A stretch of DNA of 64,000 bases from Chania fonticola_B (GCF_048537545.1 NZ_CP183218.1), one strand, 5' to 3'; numbered from the stretch's first letter, positions 23,711 to 33,254 are shown. Numbers and translations are program-made. Notes: generated from the sequence alone by a model not told the origin.

Positions 23711-24442
23711 TCAGCGGCCTAACGGGTATGTTTTTTCAATAAAAGCCCCATAGTCATTAATCGCCTTGGTGATTACGCTATTTGGTGGCGCCGCAATAAC
23801 CTTGTTATCGCGTTTTAGTTGAAAGGTTTGCTCAGAGAAGGGGGCGATCATGCCGCCATCAGTGCCGGCTACCGAGGCGATGCCATAGCCAGATAATTGC
23901 ACGGAGGCATAGCTGATATGGTATGGCGTGGGGTTTTTAGCGAACAATTTTTCCCCTTGCCGTTGCCAACTCACCTTATCCATGGTTTCCAGTGACAGCC
24001 CTGGCAACGTGGAAGGGCGGTAAAATACCTTCAGGCGGTTGCGATAGGCGATGGAGAGGTAATTCTGATCCCCTTTCGACTGGGGAGGGACTTCAAGTAC
24101 GTTGATCCAATATAGCGTCTCGCGGTCGGTGGCGTGGCTTACCAACGGCGTTGAGGTAATACGTAAGGTTTGCGTCTTGGCGGGCTCAACTCGTGAAACC
24201 GGTGGCATGATTATAAAAGGAACATCGCTGTCCTCAGGGGCTGAATTCGCATCGCCTGCATCTATCCAGGATTGAACCAATAGCGGAAAACGGCTTTTAT
24301 TTTCCAGCTTCAGGGTGACTTCTTTGGCATCACTTGGGTAGATCACGCGCGTACCAGATATGACGATACCGGCATGCAAGGAGGAGGAAAAAAATCCGCT
24401 TAACAGCGATAGCAGTAGCCAATATTTTTTAATCAAGCGCAT
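23711..24442 (-). CDS. Periplasmic fimbrial chaperone (second operon)
   Basis: A 243-residue PapD-like chaperone from ATG 24442 with signal peptide (SSSLHA|GI). It shows GIVISGTRVIYPSDAKEVTLKL at the start, PFIIMPPVSRVEPAKTQTLRI in domain 1 (the F1-G1 motif region) and NRLKVFYRP at the domain junction, all strong family marks. It overlaps neither neighbour and lies between major pilin and usher, the standard order. An upstream in-frame start would add 18 residues ahead of the signal sequence and is rejected. Confidence 0.92.
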   Translation of the reverse strand: MRLIKKYWLLLSLLSGFFSSSLHAGIVISGTRVIYPSDAKEVTLKLENKSRFPLLVQSWIDAGDANSAPEDSDVPFIIMPPVSRVEPAKTQTLRITSTPLVSHATDRETLYWINVLEVPPQSKGDQNYLSIAYRNRLKVFYRPSTLPGLSLETMDKVSWQRQGEKLFAKNPTPYHISYASVQLSGYGIASVAGTDGGMIAPFSEQTFQLKRDNKVIAAPPNSVITKAINDYGAFIEKTYPLGR

Positions 24443-24514
24443 AACAATCTCGTCAGTATAGACGTGGCAAATATGGCCCTGTGGTAACAGAGCCATAACC
24501 TATTCAGTCAGGTT

Positions 24515-25093
24515 TTATTGATAAACGATGCTGTATTTAACCGTAGAGGCAACTTGGCCTGGGCCTGCCGCGCCACCCACAGCAACATACTGGCCAAAGT
24601 AGGTATATTCGGCAGTTTGATTGACGATGGTTTTCGGCGCATGGTTATTATTGCCGGATACCAGGTTGATCGGGCTTTTGGTTTCGCCGTTCAGGATTTG
24701 TATCTGAACATTGGTTGCAGGATCGGTTGCTGAAGTGTTTTTCAACCAACCAGTCGCTTTATCGATAGCCGGGCTGGTTGGCTCAAAATACACTGAAGCA
24801 ATCTTGCCGTCGGTGCAGTTTAAATCAGAAGGGCCACCCAGTCTGATGGTAAACGGCGCAGGCTTGGCTGTGGCACCGGCAAAGCCTAGTTCACTGGCAC
24901 TGACCGTTTCCAAAGGCACGTTCAGATCGACAGCACCATTTGGCGTCTGGTCGTTGATCAGGCAGGTTTCGTCAGTGACTTCACCGGTGAAATTGATATT
25001 ACCACCCGCTACGGTAATGGCGGCAGAAGCCGGAACTGCGGCAAAGCCGCCGATAGCCAGTGAGAGAGCCACTACTAATGTGGTTTTTTTCAT
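24515..25093 (-). CDS. Major fimbrial subunit (second operon)
   Basis: A 192-residue pilin, first gene of the operon. Signal peptide MKKTTLVVALSLAIGGFAAV...ASA, then ITVAGGNINFTGEVTDETC, the typical start of type 1 and MrkA-like major pilins. The two disulfide cysteines are ETCLIN and LNCTDG, and the C-terminus is TVKYSIVYQ. The position directly downstream of the regulator gene, with a 125-base leader, and ahead of chaperone and usher marks it as the major rod subunit. Confidence 0.9.
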   Translation of the reverse strand: MKKTTLVVALSLAIGGFAAVPASAAITVAGGNINFTGEVTDETCLINDQTPNGAVDLNVPLETVSASELGFAGATAKPAPFTIRLGGPSDLNCTDGKIASVYFEPTSPAIDKATGWLKNTSATDPATNVQIQILNGETKSPINLVSGNNNHAPKTIVNQTAEYTYFGQYVAVGGAAGPGQVASTVKYSIVYQ

Positions 25094-25218
25094 TGCATAT
25101 GATCCTTGTTAATTATCCTTAAAATACTCTGAACGTTACATGGAGTAACAACAGAGCCGTCATTTCACTATGGCAGTGAAAATACTGTTCCCTTTTTTGG
25201 CGGTGATAAACAATCAAA

Positions 25219-25674
25219 TCATATTTTTTTTATATACAGCGGAGTTACAGACGCCCCACGTAAGGTATATCCTTTTCCTCGCGAGCTTTTAATAAAGTCA
25301 TCGGCGATACCAATTTTACTTAACCTCGCCCTAAGCTCGGAAATAACTTGGGTCAATCTGGTGGTTGAGGAGGAGAGGTTATAATTCTCCCAAACCTGTA
25401 CCAGTAACTCCTGGTTGGAAACATAGCCACAGTTGGCGTGTGCCAATAGATATATCAGTAAGCGCAGCATTGTTTCACGCAGTTTTAGATAGTTGGTAAA
25501 TCGGTCGTCACCATGCTGATGGTACTCTATCGTGTTATAGAGTTTGATTACGGAACCCGATTTGATATCTACCTGATACTCATCATTGATGATGTAGCCA
25601 AAAAGTAATAACCCACTCTCACTCGTCTTGGTGATAGGGGTTGCTACATATTTAATTTGAATCGTATCATCCAT
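25219..25674 (-). CDS. Winged-helix regulator (ToxR/CadC-type DNA-binding domain), probable fimbrial regulator
   Basis: A 151-residue protein from ATG 25674. Residues ~25-140 form an OmpR/ToxR-type winged helix (LRETMLRLLIYLLAHANCGYVSNQELLVQVW, then TRLTQVISELRARL and the wing IKSSRGKGYTL). There is no receiver domain and no transmembrane helix, so it is a short cytoplasmic variant of the CadC/ToxR type. It lies just upstream of and on the same strand as the five-gene fimbrial operon, which it probably controls. The 409 bases on its promoter side up to the IS1 duplication are very AT-rich and hold no gene. Confidence 0.75.
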   Translation of the reverse strand: MDDTIQIKYVATPITKTSESGLLLFGYIINDEYQVDIKSGSVIKLYNTIEYHQHGDDRFTNYLKLRETMLRLLIYLLAHANCGYVSNQELLVQVWENYNLSSSTTRLTQVISELRARLSKIGIADDFIKSSRGKGYTLRGASVTPLYIKKI

Positions 25675-26083
25675 TATCAACTCCGCCGCATCCGCTGCTA
25701 AAACTGTCTGGCTCTGACTTCGTTAATTGGAACTGTCATTTCCACACATTGGCTTTATATATTATTGCCTGAAGACTTAATGTCAATTCATAAGAATAAA
25801 AAAATAACCGAAATAAAAAGAATTTAAATCTTGTTATTGGCTGTTTTTTGGTATTTTATTTTGTTTTTGTCTGTTTATTGGTTGTATTTTGATGTTTAAT
25901 GTTATTGCTGTAGGGAATTTAATGCATAAGCATAATATGCTGTTTTGGTGGCGTTATTGCTATTGTTTTTGTTTTTTCTTTTAAAAGTCGCGGAGTGAAG
26001 TCAAGTTGAAATAGTCTGCGAAACTGACGGATTTTGTATTCGGAGGAATCCTAATGACTTTTTATCTTATATTTTATTCTTGC
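25675..26083. other. AT-rich intergenic region upstream of the fimbrial regulator
   Basis: About 400 bases, dominated by A and T runs (for example around 25797-25910), with no open frame worth calling. It is probably the regulator promoter region and a likely target of silencing by H-NS. The IS1 element sits at its far end. Confidence 0.5.
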
Positions 26084-26142
26084 CATTCGCAGGTCATGAC
26101 GCCGAGTTAGTGTTATTGTATGCTTCGCTTTTTGGATGACTG

Positions 26143-26418
26143 ATGGCAAAGGTTGATGTGGTTTGTCCCCGCTGTTCTGAAACTCAGGGTGTGATCAGAA
26201 ACGGTCATTCCAGCTCAGGAACGCAGCTCTATCGCTGCAAACTATGCCTGAAGACCTTCCAGCTCAGCTATCGCTACAACGGAGCTAAACCCGAAACCCA
26301 TCAGACCATTATTGATATGGCGATGAACGGCTCCGGATGCCGCGATACCGCAAGGGTATTGAAGATAAGCCTCAACACCGTTCTCCGTCATCTAAAAAAC
26401 TTGCCCCGCATCAGGTAG
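26143..26418 (+). CDS. insA: IS1 InsA, DNA-binding repressor
   Basis: A 91-residue protein, exactly the usual InsA length. It has a zinc-finger-like CPRC...CKLC pattern near residues 9-34 and a helix-turn-helix in the second half (CRDTARVLKISLNTVLRHL). In IS1 it binds the element ends and represses transposition unless extended by frameshift into InsAB'. Its end overlaps the second frame by 82 bases. Confidence 0.93.
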   Translation: MAKVDVVCPRCSETQGVIRNGHSSSGTQLYRCKLCLKTFQLSYRYNGAKPETHQTIIDMAMNGSGCRDTARVLKISLNTVLRHLKNLPRIR

Positions 26419-26840
26419 CGCAAAACGTTGAGCCAGGGGCAGAAGTCGTTATCTGCTGTGAAGCCGATGAGCAGTGGTCGTATGTCCGCTGTAAAGACAA
26501 TCCGCGCTGGCTGTTTTATGCCTATGACCGTATCCGCAAACGTGTTCTCGCCCATGCATTTGGCCCACGTAACGCTCTGACATTGCAGCGTCTTCTGGCT
26601 TTACTGAGTCGGTTTAACATTGCCTTCTACATGACCGATGCATGGCCGGTCTATCAGACGCTGCTGGCCTCAACCAGCCATGTTATCAGCAAGAAATATA
26701 CTCAGCGGATAGAACGACATAATCTGAATCTGAGAACTCACATCAAACGCCTTGCCCGCAAAACCATCTGCTTCTCAAAGTCAGAAGAGATGCACGATAA
26801 GATCATCGGTTCGTATCTGACAATCAACCACTACCACTAA
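26143..26840 (+). CDS. insB: IS1 transposase InsAB' made by -1 frameshift
   Basis: The second frame (open from 26337 to the stop at 26840) encodes the DDE-type catalytic part: CEADEQWSY, then YMTDAWPVYQTLL, and RIERHNLNLRTHIKRLARKT near the end. Ribosomes must slip back one base at AAAAAAC (26394-26400) to join it to InsA, the standard IS1 arrangement. All parts are open, so the transposase looks functional. Confidence 0.9.
26394..26400 (+). promoter_or_regulatory. Programmed -1 frameshift site of IS1
   Basis: The heptamer AAAAAAC lies where the insA frame (codon phase of 26143) and the insB frame (phase of 26337) overlap, as in known IS1 elements. Confidence 0.85.
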
Positions 26841-26975
26841 ATCTGCGTCACGACCCATTCGCAAGTAGGATAAATCGCAATAATAACAGGTGTGTATAGA
26901 TGTTGAACATATCTATGTTTTTTTATTTATGATTTTAGTATTGAGGGGGCTTGCAGCCTTTGTACGGATGAGAAG

Positions 26976-27001
26976 CAGGCCGAATAGAGGAATTCGGCCT
27001 G
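26976..27001 (-). terminator. Hairpin after iutA
   Basis: CAGGCCGAAT (26976-26985) pairs perfectly with ATTCGGCCTG (26992-27001) just beyond the iutA stop. No T-run follows on the minus strand, so it may be a weak or rho-assisted terminator or an mRNA-stabilizing stem. Confidence 0.45.
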
Positions 27002-27018
27002 GTGATATCGGAGAGGTC

Positions 27019-29214
27019 TTAGAACAGCACTGAGTAGTTCAAACCAAAGGTGCGGCCACGGCCTTTATAGCTGTACAACTCCGGCGCGCCGTAGGTTGGG
27101 CTATACAGGATTGGCGCACGTTGGCCCCACACGGTGGTGTAGTCTTTGTCCAACAGGTTCTCTACGCTGAAGCTGACCTTGCCGACCGGCAGGGCATAGC
27201 TGCTGAGGACGTCAATGGTGTTATAGCCGTCGAGCTTGCGGCCCTGGCTGTCGGAAACGTCGAAGGTCTGCTGCGACTGCACGCGCACCGTCCAGTCACC
27301 CGGTGCCCAGTTGACGTAGGCGGTGGCTTTCGACGGGCTGGCGGTGTCGACGGTCAACTTCTCCCATTTGCCATCGGTCTTGGTTTCCGACTTGATCAGG
27401 TTGAAGGTGGCACCGGTGCTCCATTCGCTGTCGTCGAAGAAGTAGTCCACCGCGCCTTCCATGCCATAAATCCGACGTTTGTCAGCATTCATGTTGATGG
27501 TCATGTCGGTTTTGTTGATGGTGATGGTCTTGTCTGACAGGGAATAGTAGGCCGCAACCTGGGTACGCAGATTGTCGCCATTGTAGCGCCAGCCCAGCTC
27601 GTAGGAGTCAACCTTGATGCCGTCCAGCTTGGAGTCATTGACGTTGACACTTTTTTGCAGCTGATAGTGGCCATTCACCAGCTTATAGGTGCCGGAGCCG
27701 TAATACTTGGCCAGATCCGGGATCTCAAACCCTTGTGAGAAGTTGAACCAGGTCTGCTGGCGTTCTGTCAGATGGGCCAGCAAACCGGCGTTGAACAGCG
27801 CGTTATTGTAGTCGGTTTTACCGCCCGGCACGGCATCGGCAGAGGTCGCCAGGCCGTTGGCGATCCCTTGTTGCTGTGCGTAGCCAACAAAATCATCCAC
27901 CTTGTTTTCGGTGTACTGGTAGCGCACGCCGCCGCTCAGGGTAAACATCGGATCGATGTCGTAGCTGGCCTGCATGAACGGTGCCAGATTGGTAGTGGTA
28001 TAGCTCGGATAGCGGCCGACGTTGTAGGCATTTTGCAGCGTCATACCGCCAGACTGCTGGGCCTGCGTCAGATTGAAGAACTGCTGGTTGGCATTGAAGC
28101 TTTCATGGTCGGCATCAAAGCCGTAGGTCAGCGTCAGGCTATCGATCGGTTTGCTGTTCAGGGTCAGCTTGCCGCCGTAGAAGTCGGTTTTCTGTTGCGA
28201 AGCGCCGATGCTGGTTACCTTGCCGCCACTCAGGGTCGGGAACGGATAGAAGGTCAGCGATTCATCACGATAATACACCTGCGCCACCAGATCCTGGCAC
28301 CAGAAATCGGTGTTGGAGTATTGCAGGTTGATCAGATGGCGCTCGGTGCCTGGAATGCGATCCGAATCCAGATTACCGCTGTTGTAGGCTTGCCCCTTGC
28401 CGGTCACCGCCGAGAAGTTTTGCCCCAGATACAGGCCGTGCTTACCGTCTGACTCACTGTTGAAATATTGCGTGGTCAGCTGCAACTGCTGGTGATCGTC
28501 GATGTTGATGGTGCCGGTGCCCATCAGGTCAATACGATCGGAATATTGCAGGCCGGTTTGGGTGTTGTCGATCAGCACCTCGTCGCCTTTGCCGTCATAC
28601 CAGCCGCCGTAACGCTGATAGGAAACCGACAGGCGCCCGAAAGCCTTATCGGTGCCGCCGCTGACCGCTGCCGCCACGTTTTCATCGTGATCGCTGCTGC
28701 TGTTAAAGCCGGTTTTACCGCCAAGCTGCAGCTCAACCTGTTTTTCTTCCTGGCCCTTCTTGGTCACAATGTTGACCAGGCCACCGGTGCTGCCGCCGCC
28801 GTACAGCGAGGTAGCCCCGGAAATCACCTCAATATGGGCGATGTTGAACGGAACGATTGAATCTAGCTGGCGGCTGTCGCTGCGCGATGAGTTCAGGCGC
28901 ACGCCGTCGATCATCACCATCATCGAGCGGCCACGCAGGTTCATGCCGTAGTTGGTACGGCCCTGGCTGCTGACGTCCATGCCCGGGATCAGCTGCGATA
29001 GCACATCCTTGATCTCTTTACCGCCCTGCACCTGCTGCTCAATTTCCTGGCCTTCGATCACCCAGGTGGTCTGGGCCATTTCCGCTACGCTGCGGTGAGA
29101 GCGGCTGGCGGAAACCACCAGTTGGTCATCATTTTTTTGTTCTTCTGCCCAGGCCGTTGGTGCGAGCATGGCCAACAGGCAAGGGTTTAGTACCCAGAGG
29201 TGTCTGCGTTTCAT
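27019..29214 (-). CDS. iutA: Ferric aerobactin receptor
   Basis: A 731-residue TonB-dependent receptor with signal peptide (TAWA|EE), TonB box DQLVVSASR, plug domain (LSQLIPGMDVSSQGRTNYGMNLRGR, SGATSLYGGGSTGG) and barrel ending in Phe (LNYSVLF). Length and sequence agree with IutA of E. coli pColV. It takes up Fe-aerobactin across the outer membrane with TonB energy. It is the last gene of iucABCD-iutA, 22 bases after iucD, and is transcribed from the Fur-controlled promoter near 35030. Confidence 0.95.
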   Translation of the reverse strand: MKRRHLWVLNPCLLAMLAPTAWAEEQKNDDQLVVSASRSHRSVAEMAQTTWVIEGQEIEQQVQGGKEIKDVLSQLIPGMDVSSQGRTNYGMNLRGRSMMVMIDGVRLNSSRSDSRQLDSIVPFNIAHIEVISGATSLYGGGSTGGLVNIVTKKGQEEKQVELQLGGKTGFNSSSDHDENVAAAVSGGTDKAFGRLSVSYQRYGGWYDGKGDEVLIDNTQTGLQYSDRIDLMGTGTINIDDHQQLQLTTQYFNSESDGKHGLYLGQNFSAVTGKGQAYNSGNLDSDRIPGTERHLINLQYSNTDFWCQDLVAQVYYRDESLTFYPFPTLSGGKVTSIGASQQKTDFYGGKLTLNSKPIDSLTLTYGFDADHESFNANQQFFNLTQAQQSGGMTLQNAYNVGRYPSYTTTNLAPFMQASYDIDPMFTLSGGVRYQYTENKVDDFVGYAQQQGIANGLATSADAVPGGKTDYNNALFNAGLLAHLTERQQTWFNFSQGFEIPDLAKYYGSGTYKLVNGHYQLQKSVNVNDSKLDGIKVDSYELGWRYNGDNLRTQVAAYYSLSDKTITINKTDMTINMNADKRRIYGMEGAVDYFFDDSEWSTGATFNLIKSETKTDGKWEKLTVDTASPSKATAYVNWAPGDWTVRVQSQQTFDVSDSQGRKLDGYNTIDVLSSYALPVGKVSFSVENLLDKDYTTVWGQRAPILYSPTYGAPELYSYKGRGRTFGLNYSVLF

Positions 29215-29236
29215 TGTTGTTCAAACGTTTCCATGG

Positions 29237-30562
29237 TTAGTTAAAGTTAAAGATGGCGTCGTGTGCAGTTTGGGCGGTGACCGCTGCCTGCTGGCTACGC
29301 CATTGGATCACAGCCGGGGTGGACGTTAAGTCGAACTGGTCGCGTCCTAATGCCCGGTTGAGAATACGGGCCGAACGCCAGGCCATCAGGCTGAGCTGGG
29401 GTTCGGCAATGCCATGACTGTGCATGCTGGCGTTGACGGCAAACAGACAGTTTTCGCTCGGACCCTGCCATTCCAGGGTGAAATCCGGCGTGATGCGATA
29501 CTCATCGTTCGCCGTGGTCAACAGGCGATTGGCTAGCGGTGCGAGAAACGCCGGGCGGTCTTGCTGATAACCGGTGGCGAAGATCACCACGTCGCAGTCG
29601 AAGGTTTCCTTGCCCTGATCGAGATGGTGATGGGTGACCAGCTGATAGCCATTGCCGGATGCGTGCATCGCGGCCAATGAACGGCTAGGCAGCAGGTGGG
29701 CCCAAGGCTTTTCACGTAATACCTCAAAGCGGTGATACATCGCCCGGTAAATCGCCAGCAGCGATCCGCTGGTGATGCCGTCCGACGTCATTTTCTGTTC
29801 GGTCAGCATGCGCTGTTTGGCGCTGTCGCTCAGGGTGTAGAAGCTTTCTACATATTCTGGCGTGAAGTATTCATTGGCGAAGGCGGCCTCATCCAGCGCG
29901 TTGTAATTGTTGCGGCGCGAGATCCAGTTCAACTGCTTGGGCTGGCCCCACTCGGCGCGGAAAATATTCAAAAACAGATCGGCACCGCTTTGGCCGCCGC
30001 CGATCACGGTGACGCGTTTGCCGGTAAGATCCGGGTTACGCAGGCTCATTTCGCTGGCATGGAAGCAGCGATCGTTCTGCTCGCTGACGCAGTCCGGCAG
30101 CTTGGGGCGTTTGCCTATCCCCAAGCAGATATGGCGAGCCCGGTAGACATCACGCTGGGTGGTGACAACAAATTGGCGTTGCTGGTCGTCAAAATCCACG
30201 CTGCGGATATCTTGGCTGAACTCGAGCGTCTCCAGCCCGTTAGCCGCCCAATCGAGATAGTCGGCGAACTCTTCGCGGGAGACCGTGCGCTGCTCGGTGG
30301 TCAGGAAGCGGTAGAACTTCTTCCTTTTCACCAGGTAGTTGAGAAAGCTGTACGGGTTGGTCGGCGAAACCGCGCTGACCAGATCCTTGAGGAAACTGGT
30401 CTGCATATGGCAGTCCGGCACCATCATGCCCGGGTGCCAGGAGAAGTGCGGTTTGCGTTCGAAAAACTTGCTGTTAAAGCCGGTAACCTCACTGCCAAGT
30501 GCGGCAATGCTCAGATTGAATGGGCCGACGCCGATGCCGATGAAATCCAGAGGCTGATTCAT
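29237..30562 (-). CDS. iucD: L-lysine N6-monooxygenase (aerobactin)
   Basis: A 441-residue flavin monooxygenase. The FAD-binding GIGVGPFNLS lies at residues ~10-20, the NADPH-binding VIGGGQSGADLF at ~190, and the conserved DVVIFATGYQ at ~325. It hydroxylates the side-chain nitrogen of lysine, the first step of aerobactin assembly. Its start overlaps the iucC stop by four bases (ATGA). Confidence 0.96.
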   Translation of the reverse strand: MNQPLDFIGIGVGPFNLSIAALGSEVTGFNSKFFERKPHFSWHPGMMVPDCHMQTSFLKDLVSAVSPTNPYSFLNYLVKRKKFYRFLTTEQRTVSREEFADYLDWAANGLETLEFSQDIRSVDFDDQQRQFVVTTQRDVYRARHICLGIGKRPKLPDCVSEQNDRCFHASEMSLRNPDLTGKRVTVIGGGQSGADLFLNIFRAEWGQPKQLNWISRRNNYNALDEAAFANEYFTPEYVESFYTLSDSAKQRMLTEQKMTSDGITSGSLLAIYRAMYHRFEVLREKPWAHLLPSRSLAAMHASGNGYQLVTHHHLDQGKETFDCDVVIFATGYQQDRPAFLAPLANRLLTTANDEYRITPDFTLEWQGPSENCLFAVNASMHSHGIAEPQLSLMAWRSARILNRALGRDQFDLTSTPAVIQWRSQQAAVTAQTAHDAIFNFN

Positions 30563-32307
30563 TGGGCAAACTCCTTGGAGACCAAATAAAGAGGGTTATC
30601 CAGATCTTGCAGATAGTTCGGCAACATGCGGCTGCCGCCATCCTGCTCTGAATAGGTGAGTTTCACCGGGTTGAGTACCACGCGAATAATCTGTGGTTTG
30701 AAAAGGTCGAACAGGGCAAAGCGGTCGGCCAGCTGCGGATGCTGCGCCATATAGCGCTCCAGCACCTGTGCCAGCACTTGATAGAAACGCGGTTCGCTTA
30801 TGCCGCAGCCGCTCATCAGCGGCGAAATGAAACGCAGCACGGTGACGAAGTGCCCGGTTTGCAGGTCATGGATCAGATAGTCGGCAGGCAGGCGCACCGT
30901 GACGTCTTTTACCACCTGCGGCAGTGAAGAGGCCTGTGGGAAGTCCTGATCTACCAGGCGCATATCGCCCTGGAAATCTTTTAGCAGCACGCGTTGCGGC
31001 ACATGGTCTTTCATCACTAATGTGATGTTCTGGCCGTGGGCGATCAGCGCCACCCCGTAGCAGCACATCAGGTGGTACATCGGCAGCACTACCGCCTGGA
31101 ACATCTGCGCTAGCCACGCCTCTGCGCTCAGGCCAGAACGGGCGATGTAGGCGGCGATCAGTGGTTCACCCTGATTGTCGGTTTCCATCAGCGTTGCCAT
31201 CAGGATCGCCTGTTCGCCCGGTTGCAGATAACAGGACGGATTTTCACGCCAGATCACCCCGAGCATTTCCTGATAACGGTACGGGGCCTTGGGCAGCGCT
31301 CCGTAGGTTGGGTGGGCCAGATAGCCGGCCGCCGGTTCACCCAGGATCTGGGCGCCGCTGGCCTGCAAGGTGCTGTCACTGGCGAAAATCTGCTGTAACC
31401 AGCGTGAAGCCGCAGGCCCGGCGCTGATGTACTTGCCCGGAATGCCGCGATAGCAGGAGGTGTTGTAAATGGTCAGCGGCAGCTTGATATCGAAGGGCAC
31501 GCGGCGGCTGGTATTGGTCAAAGTGCGCAGGGACTGCTGAGCCAGATAGCGATCGCCAAACTCGCCCAGCTCAACCAGTTCACCGCTGGCCAGTTGTGGC
31601 AGGAAATGCAGCGCAATTTTTTGCTGCCATTGCCATGGGTGCAGCGGCACCGGCAGCCAGTCGTTGTCCAACTTCAGGTCGTGCCAACGGCGGTCAAAGC
31701 GTTGGCGTTCCCCGCTGTCCATCGCGCTGTTGAGCAGGTTTTCTAGCGGGAAGTCCTCGTCAATGCACCAGACAAAGCTGCTGCGTTTGGCGGCCACCCA
31801 GTGCAGCTGGAACTGGCCCTGATATTCTGGCGCATACTGTTGCAGCGCCGTCAGCCCCCAGCCACGGCGCCCCTTGTTGAAGACGAACTTCGGGTGGCCT
31901 GCCAGCAGGCATTGCAGCGCGTCGGCATCCAGCGCAATCAGATCGTTGGCGCTCATCCCGTGGCGAGCGGTGAGTAACTGCATGTCACCGCGTAGGGTGG
32001 TGTACAGATCTTCCAAATGTTCGGCGATCTGTGCGTCGTCCATCTTCAGCACCTGCGCCAGCTGCCGCAGCGTTTGATCGGCGGCCAGAGGCAGGCGATC
32101 GCAGCTCAGGCTGTTGGCGTCGATGTGCAACCAACCCCAGATCCCGCGTTTGGCGCTGAAGCGGTAGGTCGTATCACCTAGCGCAATCTGCCATTTGTCG
32201 CCGTATTCTTCGGCCTGCAAAGTGCGCTCATACTCCAGTTCCGCCAGGATCTTGGCGATCATCTGCAGGTTAACGCGTTGCCAATCGGCGTAATCGTGGC
32301 GGCTCAT
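30559..32307 (-). CDS. iucC: Aerobactin synthase IucC
   Basis: A 582-residue NRPS-independent siderophore synthetase (IucA/IucC family). It carries the ATP-binding HPWQWQQKIALHFLPQL block (~residue 215), TNTSRRVPFDIKLPLTIYNTSCYRGIPGKYI and the AHGQNI active-site segment. It adds the second N6-acetyl-N6-hydroxylysine to the citrate intermediate, finishing aerobactin. Starts and stops overlap those of iucB and iucD by four bases, indicating one polycistronic unit. Confidence 0.96.
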   Translation of the reverse strand: MSRHDYADWQRVNLQMIAKILAELEYERTLQAEEYGDKWQIALGDTTYRFSAKRGIWGWLHIDANSLSCDRLPLAADQTLRQLAQVLKMDDAQIAEHLEDLYTTLRGDMQLLTARHGMSANDLIALDADALQCLLAGHPKFVFNKGRRGWGLTALQQYAPEYQGQFQLHWVAAKRSSFVWCIDEDFPLENLLNSAMDSGERQRFDRRWHDLKLDNDWLPVPLHPWQWQQKIALHFLPQLASGELVELGEFGDRYLAQQSLRTLTNTSRRVPFDIKLPLTIYNTSCYRGIPGKYISAGPAASRWLQQIFASDSTLQASGAQILGEPAAGYLAHPTYGALPKAPYRYQEMLGVIWRENPSCYLQPGEQAILMATLMETDNQGEPLIAAYIARSGLSAEAWLAQMFQAVVLPMYHLMCCYGVALIAHGQNITLVMKDHVPQRVLLKDFQGDMRLVDQDFPQASSLPQVVKDVTVRLPADYLIHDLQTGHFVTVLRFISPLMSGCGISEPRFYQVLAQVLERYMAQHPQLADRFALFDLFKPQIIRVVLNPVKLTYSEQDGGSRMLPNYLQDLDNPLYLVSKEFAQ

Positions 32308-33254
32308 ACCTGTCCCTCGCGGAAGAAGTCATCACGCTGGTTCACGATCAGCCGTGAACGTTTGTGCGGGAAATCAAACTCTTTCAGCGTGTGGTAGCCA
32401 GCGGTGGGCAGATGGCGGAACAGCCGCTGATTGTCTGCGCGTGGCTCGGCCACGACGCGAGTGGTGCGGGGTTCATCCAGGTATAAATAGTGGGTCAGGC
32501 CACGTAGCCAGCTGCGGATGTACTGCGCGCCACGCCAGTCCTCTTCGCCGACCAGCATGTGCAGGCCGCGATCGAACGGCTGCCAGCGATAGTGGCGGCC
32601 AATGCGATCTTCGGGTGCCCAGTAAACTTCGAAATAGCCAAACGGCTGGTCGTCAAAGCAGCCCAGCAGCGGGTAGCAATAGCTGGAATCTAGCTGGCGC
32701 TGTAAATAGGCGGCCTGAACCTCGAGCGGACCGCTCATTTCCCAGAAGGCGTCAACGCGGGGGGAGTTCATCCAACGGGTGAACTGCTCGGCGTCGCGTT
32801 CCACTTCGGGCAAACGGAAACTCAAGCTGCGTTTGATTTGTGGATCGTAGCGGCGATAAACCTCACCGCTAGGTCTGGCAGGGCGCTGCGGGAACCACAG
32901 CTCGCGCTCGGCGTCGTATTGCATCTGGCCGTCAGCGGTATGGCGTTCGGCAATCAGCCACAGCGGCAACTGATAGAAGGTTTCACGGGCCAGGTAATCA
33001 CCGCAGGCCTGGGCGAACAGTCCCAGAGCCTGTGGTTCCTCGCGCCATTCGGCATAGGGCAGGGCAATGCCGCTCAGCTGTGGAGCCGCGATCAGCAACT
33101 GATCCAATGCCTGGATCAACCAGCCTGCCGGTAGTGAGCCTGGATAATGCAACGCAGCGCTGCCGTCCAATCCCAGGCTAAGGGACAGGTTTTTCCCCAG
33201 CAGTTCGCAGCGGAATCCGCTGGTGGCGTGAACAATCTTGGCAACGGGCATCAT
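32304..33254 (-). CDS. iucB: N6-hydroxylysine acetyltransferase
   Basis: A 316-residue acyltransferase whose C-terminal ~170 residues form a GNAT fold (RHYRWQPFDRGLHMLVGEEDW, RVVAEPRADNQRLFRHLPTAGY). It transfers acetyl from acetyl-CoA to N6-hydroxylysine. Length and order agree with IucB. The start at 33254 overlaps the iucA stop by four bases. Confidence 0.95.
   Translation of the reverse strand: MMPVAKIVHATSGFRCELLGKNLSLSLGLDGSAALHYPGSLPAGWLIQALDQLLIAAPQLSGIALPYAEWREEPQALGLFAQACGDYLARETFYQLPLWLIAERHTADGQMQYDAERELWFPQRPARPSGEVYRRYDPQIKRSLSFRLPEVERDAEQFTRWMNSPRVDAFWEMSGPLEVQAAYLQRQLDSSYCYPLLGCFDDQPFGYFEVYWAPEDRIGRHYRWQPFDRGLHMLVGEEDWRGAQYIRSWLRGLTHYLYLDEPRTTRVVAEPRADNQRLFRHLPTAGYHTLKEFDFPHKRSRLIVNQRDDFFREGQV

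Larger units (their letters stand above)
26092..26855 (+). mobile_element. IS1-family insertion sequence with 8-bp target duplication
   Basis: A 764-bp element, close to the 768 bp of IS1. The terminal inverted repeats begin GGTCATGACGC on the left and (reverse strand) GGTCGTGACGC on the right, and both continue to TTAGTG. CATTCGCA flanks it directly at 26084-26091 and 26856-26863, the 8-bp duplication expected of IS1. It carries insA and the frameshift-fused insAB. Intact ends, frames and duplications suggest recent insertion. It lies between the fimbrial regulator and iutA. Confidence 0.93.

Noticed and set aside
29732..30589. Open frame of 285 codons opposite iucD
   Set aside because: Antisense shadow of iucD with low-complexity composition and no motif.
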